Origin: Actinomycetota bacterium
GTDB taxonomy: Bacteria; Actinomycetota; Acidimicrobiia; Acidimicrobiales; AC-14
NCBI GenBank assembly: GCA_040754375.1
Contig: JBFMCT010000003.1
Location: 81,050 to 145,049 of the forward strand
Direction: 5' to 3'
Length of the DNA stretch: 64,000 nt
A program made the translations under genes and the position numbers. Position 1 is the first letter of the stretch; every line of letters starts with the position of its first letter. Below are positions 35,087 to 45,001 of this stretch, piece after piece. The notes beneath the pieces are model-generated. The model ran no database searches and was not told the origin of the DNA. It saw only the letters and a list, made by a program, of their open reading frames with translations.

Positions 35087-35710
35087 CTACTTGGAGTAGA
35101 GCTCGACGATGAGCGACTCGCGCACGGGCACGTCGATGTGCTCGCGCAGCGGCAGGTCGCGCACCGTCACGGAGAACCGGTCGGGGCCGGCCTCCAGCCA
35201 CGGGGGGATGGCCCGGTCGATGGTGTCGAGGTTGTGGCGCAGCACGATCAGCGTGCGGGACTTCTCCCTGACCTCGACCACGTCGCCCCGGCGTACATGG
35301 AAGCTGGGGATCGTGACCCGGCGACCGTTGACATTGACGTGACCGTGGCGCACCCACTGGCGAGCCTGGGAACGGCTCGAACCCCACCCGGCCCGGAACG
35401 CCACGTTGTCGAGGCGGGTCTCGAGCATGCGTAGCAGGTTCTCACCGGTGATGCCGGGCTGGCGGTTGGCCTCGGCGTACATGTTGCGGAACTGCTTCTC
35501 GAGCACCCCGTAGATGCGGCGGGCCTTTTGCTTCTCCCTGAGCTGGAGCAGGTACTCCGACTCCCGGATCCGCCCCCGGCCGTGCTCGCCGGGGGGATAG
35601 GGCCGGCGCTCGATCGGGCACTTCATCGAGTCGCACTTGGGGCCCTTGAGGAACAGCTTCATCTTCTCCCGCCGGCACAGCCGGCAGACAGGACCGGTGT
35701 AACGCGCCAT
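35087..35710 (-). CDS. rpsD: 30S ribosomal protein uS4
   Basis: 207 residues. Primary 16S binding protein. CRLCRREKMKLFLKGPKCDS has the N-terminal Cys4 zinc site (C9, C12, C26-type spacing with KC), so this is the zinc-binding form. GSSRSQARQWVRHGHVNVNG is the S4 RNA-binding domain. The C-terminal REHIDVPVRESLIVELYSK is conserved. Confidence 0.98.
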   Translation of the reverse strand: MARYTGPVCRLCRREKMKLFLKGPKCDSMKCPIERRPYPPGEHGRGRIRESEYLLQLREKQKARRIYGVLEKQFRNMYAEANRQPGITGENLLRMLETRLDNVAFRAGWGSSRSQARQWVRHGHVNVNGRRVTIPSFHVRRGDVVEVREKSRTLIVLRHNLDTIDRAIPPWLEAGPDRFSVTVRDLPLREHIDVPVRESLIVELYSK

Positions 35711-35713
35711 GGC

Positions 35714-36112
35714 TCAGACCCTCCGCCGCTTGGGAGGGCGGCACCCGTTGTGGGGGATGGGTGTCAGGTCCTTGATGCCGGCGACCTCGATACCGGCCGT
35801 CTGGATGGAACGGATGGCGGTCTCGCGCCCCGAACCGGGGCCCTTCACCAGCACCTCGACCCGGCGGACACCGTGTTCCATGGCCCGCTTGGCGCACGCC
35901 TCGGCCGCCAGCTGGGCGGCGAAGGGCGTGGACTTGCGGGAGCCCTTGAAACCGACGTTGCCGGCCGAGGCCCACGCCAGCACGTTGCCCTCGGGGTCGG
36001 AGATCGAGATGATCGTGTTGTTGAACGAGCTCTTGATGTGGGCCACGCCGAACGTGACGTTCTTGCGCTCTTTGCGCCTCGGGCGACGACCACCCGGCTT
36101 CGGCTTAGCCAC
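35714..36112 (-). CDS. rpsK: 30S ribosomal protein uS11
   Basis: 132 residues. Platform protein of the small subunit. [40 protein letters not shown] and the C-terminal [18 protein letters not shown] are all typical. 3 bp upstream of rpsD. Confidence 0.98.
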   Translation of the reverse strand: MAKPKPGGRRPRRKERKNVTFGVAHIKSSFNNTIISISDPEGNVLAWASAGNVGFKGSRKSTPFAAQLAAEACAKRAMEHGVRRVEVLVKGPGSGRETAIRSIQTAGIEVAGIKDLTPIPHNGCRPPKRRRV

Positions 36113-36168
36113 GGGTGCTTCCTACGGGTCTCAACGGACGACGACCTCCAGGTCAATACGGGCAACCA

Positions 36169-36546
<378 letters not shown>

Positions 36547-36554
36547 CTAGCTCC

Positions 36555-36668
36555 TCACCCCTGCCGCTGCTTGTGGCGAGGGTTGGGGCAGATGACCATC
36601 ACGTTGCCGTGGCGACGGATGACTTTGCACTTCTCGCAGATCTTCTTCACGCTCGGCTTTACTTTCAC
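36555..36668 (-). CDS. rpmJ: 50S ribosomal protein bL36, zinc-binding
   Basis: 37 residues from GTG 36668: [20 protein letters not shown], then [17 protein letters not shown]. The Cys pattern C-x2-C ... C-x4-H is complete, so this is the zinc (C+) form. It fits between infA and rpsM, its normal place in actinobacteria. Confidence 0.95.
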   Translation of the reverse strand: MKVKPSVKKICEKCKVIRRHGNVMVICPNPRHKQRQG

Positions 36669-36688
36669 GAGTCTTGGGCCTTCGATCT

Positions 36689-36913
36689 CTACTTGTACCG
36701 GTAAGTGATGCGACCCCGGCTGAGGTCGTAGGGAGTCAGTTCCACCTGCACCCGGTCACCCGGCAGGATCCGGATGTAGTGCATCCGCATCTTGCCGGAG
36801 ATGTGCGCCAGCACCTTGTGCTTGTTCTCGAGCTCGACACGGAACATGGCGTTGGGCAGCGTCTCGACGACCGTCCCTTCCATGACGATCGTGTCTTCTT
36901 TGGGCTTGGGCAG
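36689..36913 (-). CDS. infA: Translation initiation factor IF-1, probable CTG start
   Basis: 74 residues. OB-fold factor bound in the ribosomal A site. The family start MxKxEDxI aligns with the codon at 36911-36913, which is CTG: (M)[25 protein letters not shown] lies 5 nt before this CTG. Upstream in the same frame there is no ATG, GTG or TTG for more than 25 codons, and the next ATG downstream (MEGTVV) would remove the first strand. The body [20 protein letters not shown] to RGRITYRYK is standard. Follows map by 80 bp. Confidence 0.92.
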   Translation of the reverse strand: MPKPKEDTIVMEGTVVETLPNAMFRVELENKHKVLAHISGKMRMHYIRILPGDRVQVELTPYDLSRGRITYRYK

Positions 36914-36993
36914 GTGGACCTCCTGGAACGGACTACAGCCGCGCGGCGCGCGCCCGCAGGCGCGCGAGATGGCGCAGAGTCTCCCAGGATAGC

Positions 36994-37737
36994 TCAGTCC
37001 AGGACGGTCAGCACCTCCGGCCCGTTGTCGGTCACCGCGATGGTGTCCTCGAAGTGGGCCGACAGGCTGCCGTCGGCCGTCACCACCGTCCACCCGTCGT
37101 CGTACATCATGGTCTCGGCGCTACCCATGTTGACCATGGGCTCCACGGCCAGCACGTGGCCCACCTTGAGCTTGATCCCTCGGCCGGGCTCGCCGTAGTT
37201 GGGCACCTTGGGCTCCTCGTGCAGGGCCGTGCCGATGCCGTGGCCCACGTACTCCCGCACGACCGAGTAACCGGCCCCCTCGGCCACCGACTGCACGGCG
37301 TGGCCGATGTTCGACAGGCGGCTCCCGTCGTGCACGTGCTTGACGGCCGCCTCCAGGCTGAGCCGGGTGGTGTCGAGCAGGCGCAGGACCTCGTCGTCGA
37401 CCTCACCGACGGGGAACGTGCGGGCCGCGTCGGCGTGGTAGCCCTCGATGATGGCCCCGCAGTCGATCGAGAGGATGTCGCCTTCCTTCAGGCGGTACGT
37501 GCCAGGGATGCCGTGGACGATCACGTCGTTGGGCGAGGTGCAGATCACGCCCGGGAACCCGTGGTAGTTGAGGAAGTTCGACCGGGCGTGACGTCGCTCG
37601 ATGACCTCTCGGGCCAGGAGGTCGAGGTCGCGAGTCGTCATGCCTGGCTTGGCTGCCCGCTGGCAGGTGTCGAGCATCTCGGCCACGACCCGGCCCGCCC
37701 TGCGCATCTTGGCCACTTCTTCTTTGTTCTTTCGCAC
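36994..37737 (-). CDS. map: Methionine aminopeptidase, type I
   Basis: 247 residues. Removes the initiator Met. Metal ligands are visible: [19 protein letters not shown] (two Asp), [18 protein letters not shown] (His), [11 protein letters not shown] (Glu) and [15 protein letters not shown] (last Glu). GTG start. Common place between adk and infA. Confidence 0.97.
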   Translation of the reverse strand: MRKNKEEVAKMRRAGRVVAEMLDTCQRAAKPGMTTRDLDLLAREVIERRHARSNFLNYHGFPGVICTSPNDVIVHGIPGTYRLKEGDILSIDCGAIIEGYHADAARTFPVGEVDDEVLRLLDTTRLSLEAAVKHVHDGSRLSNIGHAVQSVAEGAGYSVVREYVGHGIGTALHEEPKVPNYGEPGRGIKLKVGHVLAVEPMVNMGSAETMMYDDGWTVVTADGSLSAHFEDTIAVTDNGPEVLTVLD

Positions 37738-37796
37738 CTACTCCCCCATCGGGACGCGCCCGGTCGTGGTCATCTCCGTCTCCATTCTCGCACTGG

Positions 37797-38456
37797 TCAG
37801 CGGCCTCGTAGACGCCCGTCGATGCCCCGCAGCAAACGGGCGGTCACGGCGTCGGCCTCGCCCGTGCCGTCGACCGCCACCAGCTTGTCCTGGGACAGGT
37901 AGTAGGCGACCAGAGGTTCGGTCTGGGAGTTGTAGAGGTCGAGCCGGCGCTTGATGGCCGCCTCGGTGTCGTCGTCGCGCTGGACGACCCGGCCCCCGCA
38001 CAGGTCGCACGTCCCCTCCTGCTTGGGGAGGTTGTCGACCCCGTAGGGCGCGCCGCACGACAGGCACACCCGGCGGCTGGCGATGCGCCGCAGGACCATC
38101 TCGGTGGGCACGTCGAGCTCGACGACCAGATCGACGGCGTCGTGGCCCATCTCGTCGTCGAGGGCCCGAGCCTGCTCGGCGTTGCGGGGAAAGCCGTCGA
38201 GGATGAAACCGCCCCGGGTGTCATCGCGGCAGAGCCGCTCCTCGACGATCCCGATCACCACGTCGTCGGGCACGAGCTCGCCGGCGTCCATGTACTTGCG
38301 GGCCGTGAGGCCTGCGTCAGTGCCCTCCTCGATGGCCGCCCGGAACATGTCGCCCGTCGAGATCCGGGGGATCCCGTAGTGCTCAGCCAGCCTCAGGGCC
38401 TGCGTGCCCTTACCCGCGCCCTGCTTGCCCAGGATCACGAGCCGCGGGCCACCCAT
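37797..38456 (-). CDS. adk: Adenylate kinase, zinc-lid form
   Basis: 219 residues. Converts AMP and ATP to two ADP. P-loop ILGKQGAGKGTQALRLAEHY, AMP site ISTGDMFRAAI and GFILDGFPRNAEQA. The LID has VCLSCGAPYG and CDLCGG, four Cys that bind zinc, as in Gram-positive bacteria. The gap to secY is 119 bp and may hold an extra promoter. Confidence 0.97.
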   Translation of the reverse strand: MGGPRLVILGKQGAGKGTQALRLAEHYGIPRISTGDMFRAAIEEGTDAGLTARKYMDAGELVPDDVVIGIVEERLCRDDTRGGFILDGFPRNAEQARALDDEMGHDAVDLVVELDVPTEMVLRRIASRRVCLSCGAPYGVDNLPKQEGTCDLCGGRVVQRDDDTEAAIKRRLDLYNSQTEPLVAYYLSQDKLVAVDGTGEADAVTARLLRGIDGRLRGR

Positions 38457-38575
38457 CTCAGGCGCACCCGGTTGGGGCGGCCCGGACAGTGCGGGCGCGC
38501 TGGTCGGGGGCCTCAGCCACTGGTCCCACCGGACACCGCCACGACGTCCTCAATCCTCCGGTCGTACCAGCACCG

Positions 38576-39868
38576 TCAGGTGAGGAAACCTTCGTAGTTG
38601 CGCATCATGAGCTGGCTGTCGATCTGCTTCATCGTCTCCAGGGCCACGCCCACGGCGATGAGGATCGTGGTGCCGCCGAAGGGGAAGCTCTGGATGCCGT
38701 AGATGGCCAGGGCGATCTGGGGCACGAGGGCGATCGAGGCCAGGAACAGCGACCCCGGCAGGGTGATCCGGTTGAGGATCTGGGCCAGGTAGCGCTCAGT
38801 CGGGGGGCCGGGCCGGATGCCGGGGATGAAGCCGCCCTGCTTGCGGATGATGTCGGCCTGCTGCTGGGGGTTGAACGTGATGGCTGTGTAGAAGTAGGTG
38901 AAGAAGATGATCAGCAGACCGTAGATCGTGATGTAGAAGATGTTGTCCGGCTGGACCAGGTTGTTGTTGATGAAGTTGACGACGCTGCGCCACTGCACGA
39001 CGTTGGACAGCAGCACCGGGAAGTAGAGCACCGAGCTGGCGAAGATGATGGGGATGATCCCCGCCTGGTTGACCTTGAGCGGGATGTAAGTGCTCTGGCC
39101 CCCGTACATCCGGCGGCCTACCACCCGTTTGGCGAACTGCACGGGGATGCGGCGCTGGCCCTGCTCCACGAACACGATGGCGGCGATCATGAGCAACCCG
39201 CCGATGAGCACCGCCGCGAAGATCACGTTGCCACCCTCGGCCCTGACGTTGCCTATCTGGGCTGGCAGGCGGCTGACCACGTTGGCGAAGATCAGGATCG
39301 ACATACCGTTGCCGATGCCCCGCTGGGTCACCAGCTCGCCCATCCACATGACGATGGCCGTCCCGGCGGTGATCGTGAGGACGATCAGGGCCACGTGGGG
39401 GACGTCGAAGTTGGTGACCAGCCGCAGGTTGGTGGACCCGCCGTCACCCAGGAGGCCGTTGTTGAACTGGTAGGTGATGCCGGTGGCCTGCAGGACGGCC
39501 AGCCCGATGGTCATGTAACGAGTCCACTGGGTGATCTTCTTCTGCCCGACCGCGCCCTGTTTCTGCCACTGCTCGATGCGGGGGATGACCACCGCCAGCA
39601 GCTGCATGATGATCGAGCTGGTGATGTAAGGCATGATCCCGAGGGCGAAGACCGCCATCTGGGTCAGCGCGCCACCCGAGAACAGGTTGAGGAAGCCCAA
39701 CACGCCGCCCCGCTCGGCCTGGCGCTGCAGGTCCTGGACGGCGTTGAAGTCGATCCCCGGCACCGTGATGTTCGACCCCAGCCGGTAGAGGCCGATGATC
39801 AGCAGGGTGAACAGGACCTTGTTGCGAAGGTCGGGGATCTTGAAAATGTTCCTCAGGCTGCCGAACAT
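38576..39868 (-). CDS. secY: Protein translocase subunit SecY
   Basis: 430 residues, ten predicted membrane helices. Pore of the Sec system in the cytoplasmic membrane. IPDLRNKVLFTLLIIGLYRL gives helix 1; the plug region NLFSGGALTQMAVFALGIMP and PGIRPGPPTERYLAQILNRI are conserved. Located between rplO and adk as usual. Confidence 0.98.
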   Translation of the reverse strand: MFGSLRNIFKIPDLRNKVLFTLLIIGLYRLGSNITVPGIDFNAVQDLQRQAERGGVLGFLNLFSGGALTQMAVFALGIMPYITSSIIMQLLAVVIPRIEQWQKQGAVGQKKITQWTRYMTIGLAVLQATGITYQFNNGLLGDGGSTNLRLVTNFDVPHVALIVLTITAGTAIVMWMGELVTQRGIGNGMSILIFANVVSRLPAQIGNVRAEGGNVIFAAVLIGGLLMIAAIVFVEQGQRRIPVQFAKRVVGRRMYGGQSTYIPLKVNQAGIIPIIFASSVLYFPVLLSNVVQWRSVVNFINNNLVQPDNIFYITIYGLLIIFFTYFYTAITFNPQQQADIIRKQGGFIPGIRPGPPTERYLAQILNRITLPGSLFLASIALVPQIALAIYGIQSFPFGGTTILIAVGVALETMKQIDSQLMMRNYEGFLT

Positions 39869-39886
39869 CGACGGGGAGAACCCTTC

Positions 39887-40375
39887 CTAACGGTTGGTCA
39901 GCGCACTGCCCTTGGCCGGCGGGCGACCGCTGCCGTAGGGCGACGGCAGGATCTCAACGCTACCGCCCGCGGCCTTGATGGCGGCCTCGGCCGACTTCGA
40001 GAAGGCGTGAGCGGTGACGTTGAGGGCCCGGGTGAGCTCCCCCCGGCCCAGCACCTTGACGAGGCCGTGCTTGTGCACCAACCCCCGCTGGCGAAGGTTG
40101 TCAGGGGTGACGTCGTCGCCGTCGAACGCCTCGAGGGTGTCGAGGTTGACGACGGCGTACTCGACCCGGAAGGGGTTCTTGAAGCCCTTCAGCTTGGGGA
40201 TCCGCCGGTTCAGCGGCATCTGGCCGCCCTCGAAACCGGGCTTGATGTTGTGGCGAGCCCCCTGGCCCTTGGTGCCCCGGCCGGCCGTCTTGCCGCCCTT
40301 GCCGGCGATGCCGCGCCCGACGCGGCGGCGGTCGCGGGTGGACCCGGGGGCGGGCTTGAGGTCGTGGACCTTCAT
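39887..40375 (-). CDS. rplO: 50S ribosomal protein uL15
   Basis: 162 residues. [20 protein letters not shown] and GKGGKTAGRGTKGQGARH start the extended basic arm; FEGGQMPLNRRIPKLKGFKN is the uL15 signature. Its ATG overlaps the rpmD stop by 4 nt. Confidence 0.98.
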   Translation of the reverse strand: MKVHDLKPAPGSTRDRRRVGRGIAGKGGKTAGRGTKGQGARHNIKPGFEGGQMPLNRRIPKLKGFKNPFRVEYAVVNLDTLEAFDGDDVTPDNLRQRGLVHKHGLVKVLGRGELTRALNVTAHAFSKSAEAAIKAAGGSVEILPSPYGSGRPPAKGSALTNR

Positions 40376-40557
40376 GACTGCTCCTCGACTTTGACCAGGT
40401 GCGTGACCCGGGCCACCATGCCGCGGATCTCGGGCCGGTCAGGTAGGACGTTGGACTTGCCGATGCGGCCCAGCCCGAGGGCCTTGAGCGTGCCCCGGTG
40501 CTTGGGCTTGGTGCCGATCGACGAGCGCACCTGGGACACCTTGATCTGGCCCATCAC
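40372..40557 (-). CDS. rpmD: 50S ribosomal protein uL30
   Basis: 61 residues: [20 protein letters not shown] and [20 protein letters not shown] are the uL30 pattern. Overlaps rpsE and rplO by 4 nt each, so all three should be translated together. Confidence 0.97.
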   Translation of the reverse strand: MMGQIKVSQVRSSIGTKPKHRGTLKALGLGRIGKSNVLPDRPEIRGMVARVTHLVKVEEQS

Positions 40558-41102
40558 GCCACCTCGACGGGGGTGTGGGGACCGCGCTTGGTCTCCCGGT
40601 AGGCCCGCAGCAGACCGCCCGGGGTCACTTCCTCGGGCGACTTGCCCCGCATGCGCGCGACCTCGTCGGGACGCTTGAGGCTGCGCAGGCCCGAGATGGT
40701 GGCGTGGGCCACGTTGATGGCGTTGGACGAACCCAGCGACTTGGCCAGGATGTCGTGGATGCCGGCCGCCTCCAAGATGGCCCGGGCCGCACCGCCGGCG
40801 ATCACGCCCGTCCCCGGAGCAGCCGGCTTGAGCAGCACGCGGCCGGCCCCGCTGGCCCCCAGGATGGGGTGGGTGATCGTCGAGCCCGCGAGGGCCACGT
40901 CGAACAGGTTCTTGCGAGCCTCCTCGATGCCCTTCTGGATGGCGGCGGGCACCTCCTTGGCCTTGCCGTAGCCGAGGCCGACGCGGCCGCTGCCGTCACC
41001 GACGACCACCAGCGCGGTGAACGAGAAGCGCCGGCCACCCTTGACTACCTTGGCCACCCGGTTGATGTCGATTACCCGTTCTTCGTACTGGCTCTCAGCC
41101 AT
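40554..41102 (-). CDS. rpsE: 30S ribosomal protein uS5
   Basis: 182 residues. Guards decoding accuracy at the mRNA entry. [20 protein letters not shown] and [20 protein letters not shown] are the double-stranded RNA-binding domain. [20 protein letters not shown] is conserved. Confidence 0.98.
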   Translation of the reverse strand: MAESQYEERVIDINRVAKVVKGGRRFSFTALVVVGDGSGRVGLGYGKAKEVPAAIQKGIEEARKNLFDVALAGSTITHPILGASGAGRVLLKPAAPGTGVIAGGAARAILEAAGIHDILAKSLGSSNAINVAHATISGLRSLKRPDEVARMRGKSPEEVTPGGLLRAYRETKRGPHTPVEVA

Positions 41103-41111
41103 GAAGGCTCC

Positions 41112-41477
41112 CTAGAACTCGAGGCCGGCTTGGCGCGCGGCGTCAGCCACGGCCGCGACCCGCCCGTGGTAGATGTTGCCGCCCCTGTCGAAGACGACCT
41201 TGGTCACTCCGGCGGCCTTGGCCCGCTCGCCCACGAGCCTGCCCACGCTGGCGGCCGCGTCCTTGTTGCCGGTCGGCCCGCCCCGGAGGTCTGCCTCGAC
41301 CGTGCTGGCCGCCGCCAGCGTGCGACCGGCCACGTCGTCGATGACCTGGGCGGTGATGTGCTTGTTGGAGCGGAAGACGGCCAGGCGAGGCCTCTCGGCC
41401 GTGCCCCGCACCGACTTGCGCACCCGGCGGTGGCGCCGGGCCCGGGCTTGCTGCTTCTGCTTGGTGGAGACGGTCAT
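41112..41477 (-). CDS. rplR: 50S ribosomal protein uL18
   Basis: 121 residues from ATG 41477. Binds 5S r[23 protein letters not shown] and [20 protein letters not shown] are the signature; ends [16 protein letters not shown]. The longer frame to 42023 is rplF read out of frame. Confidence 0.97.
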   Translation of the reverse strand: MTVSTKQKQQARARRHRRVRKSVRGTAERPRLAVFRSNKHITAQVIDDVAGRTLAAASTVEADLRGGPTGNKDAAASVGRLVGERAKAAGVTKVVFDRGGNIYHGRVAAVADAARQAGLEF

Positions 41478-41532
41478 CGCACCCCCTCCTCGGGGTTCTT
41501 GGCGCTCTGGCCAGCCGAGATCGCAGGGCGGT

Positions 41533-42072
41533 TCACTTGGCCGCCTTTCCAGCCTTGCGGCGCACGACCTCGCCGGCGTAGCGCACGCCCTTGCCCTTGT
41601 AGGGCTCGGGCTTGCGCAGCTTGCGGATGTTGGCCGCGACCTGGCCGACGGCCTCCTTGTCGTTGCCCTTGACCACCACGCGGGTGGGCGCGGGCACCTC
41701 GAAGGTGACCCCCTCGGGGGCCTCGACCTTGACCGGGTGGCTGAACCCGAGGGCCAGCTCGAGCGTGGTGGGCCCGGCCGCGGCGGCACGGTAGCCGACG
41801 CCCACGATCTCCAGTTCCTTCTGGAAGCCCTGGGTGACGCCCACGACCATGTTGTTGACCAGGGTGCGCGTGAGGCCGTGCAGGGCCCGGTGCTGGCGCT
41901 CGTCGTCAGGCCGCTCGACCTGGAGGATGCCGTCCTCCTGGCGGACGGTGATGTCGGGCGGCAGGCGGCGGGCCAGCGTGCCGCGCGGGCCCGTGACCGT
42001 GACGCTGCTGCCCTCCAAGGCAACTGTCACGCCCGTGGGAACGGGGATGGGGGATCGGCCGATGCGGGACAT
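41533..42072 (-). CDS. rplF: 50S ribosomal protein uL6
   Basis: 179 residues. Sits near the GTPase centre. [40 protein letters not shown] and [20 protein letters not shown] are diagnostic. Confidence 0.98.
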   Translation of the reverse strand: MSRIGRSPIPVPTGVTVALEGSSVTVTGPRGTLARRLPPDITVRQEDGILQVERPDDERQHRALHGLTRTLVNNMVVGVTQGFQKELEIVGVGYRAAAAGPTTLELALGFSHPVKVEAPEGVTFEVPAPTRVVVKGNDKEAVGQVAANIRKLRKPEPYKGKGVRYAGEVVRRKAGKAAK

Positions 42073-42082
42073 TTCCTCTACC

Positions 42083-42487
42083 TCACCACACGTAACAGAG
42101 CACTTCGCCGCCGACCCGCTTGGCGCGGGCCTCGCGGTCGGTCATGAGACCCTGGCTCGTGGACAGGACGGCCACTCCCAGGCCGCCGAGGACCCGGGGC
42201 AGCCGGTCGGCCTTGGTGTAGACGCGCAGGCCTGGCTTGGAGACCCGGCGCAGGCCGGTGATGGTCGGGACCCGCTCGGGCGTGTACTTGAGGGTGACCT
42301 CAAGTACCCGGCCGGGCCGGGTGGCGTCGTCGCTCAGACGGAAGTCGGCGATGTAGCCCTCACGGCGCAGGATGGCAGCCAGGGCCTCTTTGAGCTTGGA
42401 CGAGGGCATACGCACAACGTCCTGGGCGGCCACGCTTCCGTTACGGATGCGGGTCAGCATGTCCGCTATCGGGTCGGTCATCGTCAT
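42083..42487 (-). CDS. rpsH: 30S ribosomal protein uS8
   Basis: 134 residues; ATG 42481 ([15 protein letters not shown]) may be the real start, two codons in. In other bacteria S8 represses spc operon translation. [20 protein letters not shown] and [20 protein letters not shown] are the signature. Confidence 0.98.
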   Translation of the reverse strand: MTMTDPIADMLTRIRNGSVAAQDVVRMPSSKLKEALAAILRREGYIADFRLSDDATRPGRVLEVTLKYTPERVPTITGLRRVSKPGLRVYTKADRLPRVLGGLGVAVLSTSQGLMTDREARAKRVGGEVLCYVW

Positions 42488-42503
42488 GTGGCAGCGCCTC
42501 CCC

Positions 42504-42689
42504 TCACCAGCTCGACTTCGTGACGCCCGGCACTTCGCCGGCGTGGGCCAGTTCCCTCAAGCAGATCCGGCACAGCCCGAAGGAGCGGAACACCGCCCGC
42601 GAGCGCCCGCACTTACGGCACCGGGTATAGGCCCGCACCTTGAACCTCGGCTTGCGGGACTGCTTGATTATCAGGGACTTCTTGGCCAT
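42504..42689 (-). CDS. rpsZ: 30S ribosomal protein uS14, type Z (zinc)
   Basis: 61 residues with [20 protein letters not shown]: two CxxC pairs for zinc, the short form. Some actinobacteria also carry a longer zinc-free S14 used in zinc starvation, not seen here. Starts 1 nt before the rplE stop. Confidence 0.97.
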   Translation of the reverse strand: MAKKSLIIKQSRKPRFKVRAYTRCRKCGRSRAVFRSFGLCRICLRELAHAGEVPGVTKSSW

Positions 42690-43346
42690 TTAGATGGAAC
42701 CTTCCCGGCGGAACGGAAAGCCGAAGGCGTCGAGCAGGGCCCGCCCTTCGGCGTTGTTGCGCGCCGTCGTCACGATGGTGATGTCCATACCCCGGGGGGC
42801 GTCGACCTTGTCGTAGTCGATCTCAGGGAAAATGAGCTGCTCATTGACCCCGAAGGTGTAGTTGCCCCGCCCGTCGAACGAGTTGGGCGGCAGGCCCCGG
42901 AAGTCGCGGATGCGGGGGATCGTGACGCTGATGAGGCGGTCGAAGAACTCCCACATCCGGTCGCCCCGCAGTGTGACCATGGCGCCGATGGCGTTGCCTT
43001 CGCGCAGCTTGAAAGCGGCGATCGAGCGCCGGGCCTTGGTCACCTGAGGCTTCTGGCCGGCGATCAGCGAGAGGTCGTTCACCGCGCCTTCGAGCAGCGA
43101 CGCCTGCTGGGTGGCCCGGCCGACGCCCATGTTGATCACGATCTTCTCGAGGCCGGGGACTTCCATGATGTTGCCGAGGCCCAACGACTCCTTGAGCTTC
43201 TGGCGTACCTCGGACTGGTAACGCAGCTTGAGGCGGGGCCGCTCCCGGGGGCCCAGCGGCTCCCGCGGCTCGGCTGGCCTCTTCTCGCCACCCCCCTGGC
43301 GGCCCTGGCCCCCCTGGCGGCCCTGTTCCTTCGTCTTCGTAGCCAT
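42690..43346 (-). CDS. rplE: 50S ribosomal protein uL5 with extended N-terminus
   Basis: 218 residues from ATG 43346, overlapping the rplX stop (TAATG). Binds 5S rRNA and P-site tRNA. The core [20 protein letters not shown] to [20 protein letters not shown] is normal. The first about 38 residues are a Gly/Gln/Arg/Pro-rich extension ([16 protein letters not shown]) not present in typical uL5 of about 180. Confidence 0.96.
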   Translation of the reverse strand: MATKTKEQGRQGGQGRQGGGEKRPAEPREPLGPRERPRLKLRYQSEVRQKLKESLGLGNIMEVPGLEKIVINMGVGRATQQASLLEGAVNDLSLIAGQKPQVTKARRSIAAFKLREGNAIGAMVTLRGDRMWEFFDRLISVTIPRIRDFRGLPPNSFDGRGNYTFGVNEQLIFPEIDYDKVDAPRGMDITIVTTARNNAEGRALLDAFGFPFRREGSI

Positions 43347-43648
43347 TACAGGTCGCTCTTGCACTTCTTGCAGATGCGGATCTTGTTGTCCCCATCGAAG
43401 CGGTAGCCAATGCGGGTAGGCCCGCAGGCGGAACAGATGATGGCCAGGTTGGACGCCGGCATGGGCATGTCCTTGTCGATGATCCCGGCCTGCATCGTGG
43501 CCCGGAGCGCCTTCTGGTGCTTCTTGGCCACGTTGACACCCTCGACGATCACCCGGCCCTCCTTGGGCAGGACGCGCATGATCTCGCCCTCGTCGCCACG
43601 GTCTTTGCCGCTGAGGACGCGAACCCGGTCACCCTTTTTCAGTTTCAT
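43346..43648 (-). CDS. rplX: 50S ribosomal protein uL24
   Basis: 100 residues from ATG 43648 ([20 protein letters not shown]). KOW motif at the start; [20 protein letters not shown]. The end has [13 protein letters not shown] and ICKKCKSDL, a CxxC pair set that suggests a zinc site. The longer frame to 43717 overlaps the rplN end and is rejected. Confidence 0.97.
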   Translation of the reverse strand: MKLKKGDRVRVLSGKDRGDEGEIMRVLPKEGRVIVEGVNVAKKHQKALRATMQAGIIDKDMPMPASNLAIICSACGPTRIGYRFDGDNKIRICKKCKSDL

Positions 43649-43658
43649 CGCACAGCCC

Positions 43659-44027
43659 TCACAGAACCTCGGGTGCAAGCGAGATGATCCGCATGAACTT
43701 CTTGTCGCGCAGCTCACGCCCGACCGGCCCGAAGATGCGGGTGCCCCGGGGCTGGAGGGCGTCGTTGATGAGCACGGCGGCGTTCTCGTCGAACCGGATG
43801 TAGGACCCGTCGGGACGACGGTTCTCCTTCTTCGTTCGTACTACGACGCACTTGACCACGTCACCCTTTTTCACGGCGGCGCCAGGGATGGCGTCTTTGA
43901 CGGTGCCCACGATGATGTCGCCGATCGAGGCGTAACGCCGCTTGGAGCCCCCGAGCACCTTGATGCACAGGACCTCCTTGGCGCCCGAGTTGTCGGCGAC
44001 CCGCAGGCGGGTCTCCTGCTGGATCAC
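43659..44027 (-). CDS. rplN: 50S ribosomal protein uL14
   Basis: 122 residues: [40 protein letters not shown] and the end [20 protein letters not shown] text. Intersubunit bridge protein. Universal length, no oddities. Confidence 0.98.
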   Translation of the reverse strand: MIQQETRLRVADNSGAKEVLCIKVLGGSKRRYASIGDIIVGTVKDAIPGAAVKKGDVVKCVVVRTKKENRRPDGSYIRFDENAAVLINDALQPRGTRIFGPVGRELRDKKFMRIISLAPEVL

Positions 44028-44049
44028 GGCGTCGTCCCCTTCGCGAAGC

Positions 44050-44325
44050 TCATCGTGCCCTCTCGATCACGTCGACGACCCGCCAGCGCTTCAGCTTCGA
44101 CAGGGGGCGGGTCTCCATGACCCGGACCCGGTCACCCACGTTGAGGTCGTTGGCCTCGTCGTGGGCATGCAGGCGCTTGGTGCGCTGCACGGTCTTGTCG
44201 TAGCGACGGTGGCGCACGCGCTCGACGATGGCGACGACCGCCGTCTTGTCGCCAGCGGTGGACACGACCAGGCCCTCACGGACCTTGCGGCGGTTGGGAC
44301 GCGCAGCTGCAGCTTCCTCAGCCAC
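44050..44325 (-). CDS. rpsQ: 30S ribosomal protein uS17
   Basis: 91 residues from GTG 44325, overlapping the rpmC end by 8 nt. [40 protein letters not shown] and [19 protein letters not shown] are typical. The first 10 residues ([10 protein letters not shown]) are an Ala-rich lead. Confidence 0.96.
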   Translation of the reverse strand: MAEEAAAARPNRRKVREGLVVSTAGDKTAVVAIVERVRHRRYDKTVQRTKRLHAHDEANDLNVGDRVRVMETRPLSKLKRWRVVDVIERAR

Positions 44326-44548
44326 GGTTCTCGCTTTCCGCGGCCTCGGCCGCTTCGATCTCGCGCTCGCGCAACAGGGTGTTGAGGCGGGCGACGGTGC
44401 GCCGCACCTGCCCGATGCGGGCATAGTTGTCGAGCTGGCCGGTGACGTGCTGGAAGCGCAGGTTGAACAGCTCCTGCTGGGCCTCGGCCAGACGGGTGTA
44501 AAGGTCGTCGGGCGCCAGCTCGCGCAGCTCCTGGGATGCCTTGGCCAT
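44318..44548 (-). CDS. rpmC: 50S ribosomal protein uL29
   Basis: 76 residues from ATG 44548, overlapping the rplP stop (TGATG). SQELRELAPDDLYTRLAEAQ, QELFNLRFQHVTGQLDNYAR, IGQVRRTVARLNTLLRERE: the helical hairpin of uL29. The C-terminus has an acidic [10 protein letters not shown] tail. Confidence 0.96.
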   Translation of the reverse strand: MAKASQELRELAPDDLYTRLAEAQQELFNLRFQHVTGQLDNYARIGQVRRTVARLNTLLREREIEAAEAAESENRG

Positions 44549-44964
44549 CACACCTCCTCGGATCGGACGACGAACTTGGCCTTGATGGGCAGCTTCTGGA
44601 TGGCCCGCTCCATGGCCTCGCGGGCCAGGCTCTCGGACACGCCCGCCAGCTCGAACATGACGCGGCCCGGCTTGACGACGGCCACCCAGTGCTCGGGGTT
44701 GCCCTTGCCCGAACCCATCCGGGTCTCGGCCGGCTTCTGGGTCACGGGCTTGTGGGGGAAGATGTTGATCCACACCTTGCCACCACGCTTGATGTGGCGG
44801 GTCATGGCGATACGGGCAGCCTCGATCTGGCGGGCGGTGATCCAGCCCGGCTCGAGAGCCTGGATGCCGAAGTCCCCGTGACTGATGGTGGTCCCGCCCT
44901 TGGCGTTGCCCTCCATCCGCCCGCGGTGCTGCTTGCGGTGCTTGACGCGGCGGGGCATCAGCAT
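44548..44964 (-). CDS. rplP: 50S ribosomal protein uL16
   Basis: 138 residues. [40 protein letters not shown] text and [20 protein letters not shown] are the signature. Contacts the A-site tRNA elbow. 37 bp after rpsC. Confidence 0.98.
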   Translation of the reverse strand: MLMPRRVKHRKQHRGRMEGNAKGGTTISHGDFGIQALEPGWITARQIEAARIAMTRHIKRGGKVWINIFPHKPVTQKPAETRMGSGKGNPEHWVAVVKPGRVMFELAGVSESLAREAMERAIQKLPIKAKFVVRSEEV

Positions 44965-45001
44965 GGCTGGGCCCTCCCGCTCCGGTGGTCAGCGGATGTA
45001 G

